DNA of 44,979 bases, taken from the NCBI GenBank assembly GCA_002068415.1, contig MVZM01000014.1, positions 1-44,979 of the forward strand. Direction: 5' to 3'. Positions 43,284 to 44,979 of the stretch are shown here, piece by piece (within the stretch, counting starts at the first letter, position 1; every line of letters starts with the position of its first letter). Position numbers and translations under genes: made by a program. Under the pieces are notes generated by a model. It made no database searches. It was not told where the DNA came from and saw only the letters and a program-made list of their open reading frames with translations. The DNA comes from Tenericutes bacterium ADurb.BinA124 (GTDB taxonomy: Bacteria; Bacillota_I; Bacilli_A; ML615J-28; CAG-698).

Positions 43284-43304
43284 CAATAAAAAAAGAGTTA
43301 TAAT
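43276..43304 (+). promoter_or_regulatory. Promoter of the Ig-like/solute-binding lipoprotein gene
   Basis: TTGAAT (43276-43281), overlapping the end of the GNAT gene, a 17-base spacer and TATAAT (43299-43304). The start codon is 28 bases further, after AAGGAGG. Confidence 0.8.
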
Positions 43305-43332
43305 TAAGCGAATTATTTAAAAGGAGGAATTT

Positions 43333-44979
43333 ATGAAAAAGTGGATAACATTAACATTAGTCTTAGTTTTGGCTTTTGTTTTTGTTGCTTGTAAACCCGA
43401 TGATGACGAACCTGAAGTTGTTAATCCCTCATCAGTCGAGATTACGGGAGCGAAGACGGAAATTGAAGTTAACGAATTCTTACAATTGAGCGCCACCGTA
43501 AAACCGGCCGAAGCTGCCCAAGCTGTTAAGTGGTCATCTAAGAATCCGGCCATTGCGACCGTTGATGATAACGGTAAAGTAAAAGGAATTGCGGCCGGGA
43601 AAGTGGAGATTGTTGCGTCAGCAGCTTCTAACAGTAAAATTTTTAAAGCTTATTCCCTTACGGTTAAAGCCCCGGTCATTGTTGTCAATCCGACTTCAGT
43701 CACCTTAAGCGGGCCATCCGAAGTTGTTAAGGGTCAGAGCATTACCTTAGTGGCCGCTGTTTTACCGGCTGGAGTTGCTCAAGAAGTTACTTTTTCTTCT
43801 AGTGATGAAGCGATTGCGACCGTTGCCAGTGATGGAAAAGTAAGTGGGCTTGCGGAAGGGAAAGTCACGATTACGGTGACCGTTGTCGCGGATCCGACTT
43901 TAAAAGCAACTTATGAAATTACCGTGAAAGCCCCAGTGGTGGCGACATCGGTAACCTTAACTGGTTCGACGAATGAAGTAACTATCGGTAGTAACATTAG
44001 TTTAGTGGCCACCGTTTTACCGGAAGGTGCCGCTCAAGAAGTCACATATTCTTCTAGTGATGAAGCGATTGCGACGGTTACGAGCAAAGGAAAAGTGAAC
44101 GGGGTTGCAGAAGGAACAGTTACCATTACTGTTACGGTGGTTGCCGTTCCGACTTTAACGGCTACTTATGAAGTCACAGTTGTGAAACAAGAGATTCCGG
44201 ATGTGGAAAAAGAACCAACCGATGTCATCATTGAAGGTGAAGGCCAAATGCAAGTTGGCACGCAAATTAACTTAACATCGTCAGTTCTACCGACCGGAGT
44301 TAACCAGAATGTAACTTGGAAAAGCAGCAACGAAAAGATTGCGACTGTTAGTGCCAGCGGTGAAGTTACCGCCAAAGCCGAAGGAACGGTTTATATTACC
44401 GCCGCTTCAGTTGCTAATCCCGATATTAGCGCTATGCACAAGATTATTGTGAAACCGGCTCCGGTGGTTGAACCCTATCCTGATTTAGGTGGTTATCAAA
44501 TTAAGATTATGGCGGCCGGTCATGCAATGCATGAACATGATCCGTTCTTGGAATTATATGCCGCTTCCGATAAAACGGCAAAACAAACGGCATGGTTGGA
44601 TGTTGAAAAGAAATTCAATTGTGATTTAGCAGTTGTAGCGTTCCCGGATGTTGCTCCGTGGGGTCCGGCCCGTTATAATTGGTTAAATGAAAAAGCGGCT
44701 TTAAATGATGCTGAAACGGATATTTTCGTTTCTACCACCGACTGGTTAAAAGTATTAGCCGATGGCGGCTCGATTGTTGATACGACCGAATATTATAATT
44801 TATATGGTAAAAACCAAATGGCTCCGGCCATGAAAGCGGCTTCCACTTATAAAGGTGGCTTATTTGCACTACCAACAGTGGCTTCAGCCGGTTTACATGT
44901 CGATAGTGGGATTTTCTATAATGTTGCTTTCGTTGAACGTTTAGGCTTAACTTCACCAGCGAAGTTATTTAATGAAGGC
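43333..44979 (+). CDS. Lipoprotein with four Big2 Ig-like domains fused to an ABC solute-binding domain (3' truncated)
   Basis: At least 549 residues are in the window and the frame is open at the right edge. A lipoprotein signal ends in VAC (Cys20). Four bacterial Ig-like group 2 domains follow (about 33-112, 118-197, 203-282 and 288-370), each with the WSS/SSSDEAIATV-type core and a KV-x-G-x-AEG turn. From about 380 a new domain begins (YQIKIMAAGHAMHEHDPF) with DIFVSTTDWLKVLADGG and YKGGLFALPTVAS, as in extracellular sugar-binding proteins. It would hold its binding domain away from the membrane on an Ig-like stalk. It has its own promoter and may serve the second permease pair or a transporter encoded beyond the window. 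Confidence 0.8.
   Translation, partial: MKKWITLTLVLVLAFVFVACKPDDDEPEVVNPSSVEITGAKTEIEVNEFLQLSATVKPAEAAQAVKWSSKNPAIATVDDNGKVKGIAAGKVEIVASAASNSKIFKAYSLTVKAPVIVVNPTSVTLSGPSEVVKGQSITLVAAVLPAGVAQEVTFSSSDEAIATVASDGKVSGLAEGKVTITVTVVADPTLKATYEITVKAPVVATSVTLTGSTNEVTIGSNISLVATVLPEGAAQEVTYSSSDEAIATVTSKGKVNGVAEGTVTITVTVVAVPTLTATYEVTVVKQEIPDVEKEPTDVIIEGEGQMQVGTQINLTSSVLPTGVNQNVTWKSSNEKIATVSASGEVTAKAEGTVYITAASVANPDISAMHKIIVKPAPVVEPYPDLGGYQIKIMAAGHAMHEHDPFLELYAASDKTAKQTAWLDVEKKFNCDLAVVAFPDVAPWGPARYNWLNEKAALNDAETDIFVSTTDWLKVLADGGSIVDTTEYYNLYGKNQMAPAMKAASTYKGGLFALPTVASAGLHVDSGIFYNVAFVERLGLTSPAKLFNEG
43684..44193 (+). repeat. Two near-identical 255-base Big2 repeat units
   Basis: The second and third Ig-like domains are separated by exactly 255 bases (85 codons) and share long stretches at DNA level, for example around TCTTCTAGTGATGAAGCGAT at 43795 and 44050. 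The first and fourth domains are more diverged. This points to recent tandem duplication. Confidence 0.75.

Noticed and set aside
1..44979. Mollicute code with TGA read as Trp
   Set aside because: TGA ends many genes in tight overlaps with the next start, and Trp positions use TGG.
1..44979. Prophage, insertion sequence or integrated element
   Set aside because: I see no integrase, transposase, phage structural gene, flanking repeat or tRNA end anywhere in the window.

Overview
The window reads as a chromosomal segment of a Gram-positive-type (Bacillota) bacterium that uses the standard code: TGA ends many genes and TGG encodes Trp. Strong GGAGG-type ribosome sites, TATAAT promoters, short U-tailed hairpins, lipobox lipoproteins without LPXTG anchors and InlB-type repeats fit a member of Bacilli/Erysipelotrichia or the mollicute-related Acholeplasma/Izemoplasma side. 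That placement is inference. Base composition is moderate and fairly even. I see no phage, insertion sequence, CRISPR array, tRNA or rRNA.

Left part (1-12.3 kb). The end of a surface protein with an InlB-type repeat is followed by a speB-speD-like pair (agmatinase plus a two-domain SpeD homologue whose N-terminal half has lost the pyruvoyl serine). A minus-strand pair follows: a GT2 polysaccharide synthase with a long helical-repeat extension, overlapping a regulator built from degenerate MBL-like, GGDEF and receiver domains. Next come a heterodimeric ABC exporter and a ketopantoate reductase family gene, then (12.3-16.5 kb) a 1394-aa lipoprotein with collagen-like/Trp-rich modules and a long helical stalk.

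Right part (16.7-43.3 kb). Almost all genes are on the plus strand and touch or overlap. The first operon is dusB, lysA, M19 dipeptidase, AmiE/class-C serine hydrolase, tandem GNAT, PIG-L deacetylase, LD-carboxypeptidase and a GHL10 (DigH-like) glycosidase. After a terminator and a strong promoter come a GH20 hexosaminidase, a membrane-anchored solute-binding protein with added beta domains, two permeases, a beta-propeller/TPR protein, a YIP1 protein, a DUF5696-like giant and two more permeases. After an internal hairpin come nagZ, a leader peptide, nagB and a second tandem GNAT. A lipoprotein binding protein with four Ig-like repeats runs off the right edge.

Taken together, the right part looks like a dedicated peptidoglycan-fragment uptake and dismantling island. 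The sugar chain would be cut by the GHL10, GH20 and NagZ enzymes, have its acetylation adjusted by the GNATs and PIG-L protein, and enter glycolysis through NagB. The stem peptide would be released by the AmiE-like hydrolase, trimmed by LdcA and the dipeptidase, with its diaminopimelate turned into lysine by LysA. The cytosolic enzymes lack signal peptides, so uptake must come first. The ABC ATPase, NagA, sugar kinase and MurQ are not in the window. The pathway as a whole is inferred from family membership and gene order, not shown by the sequence.
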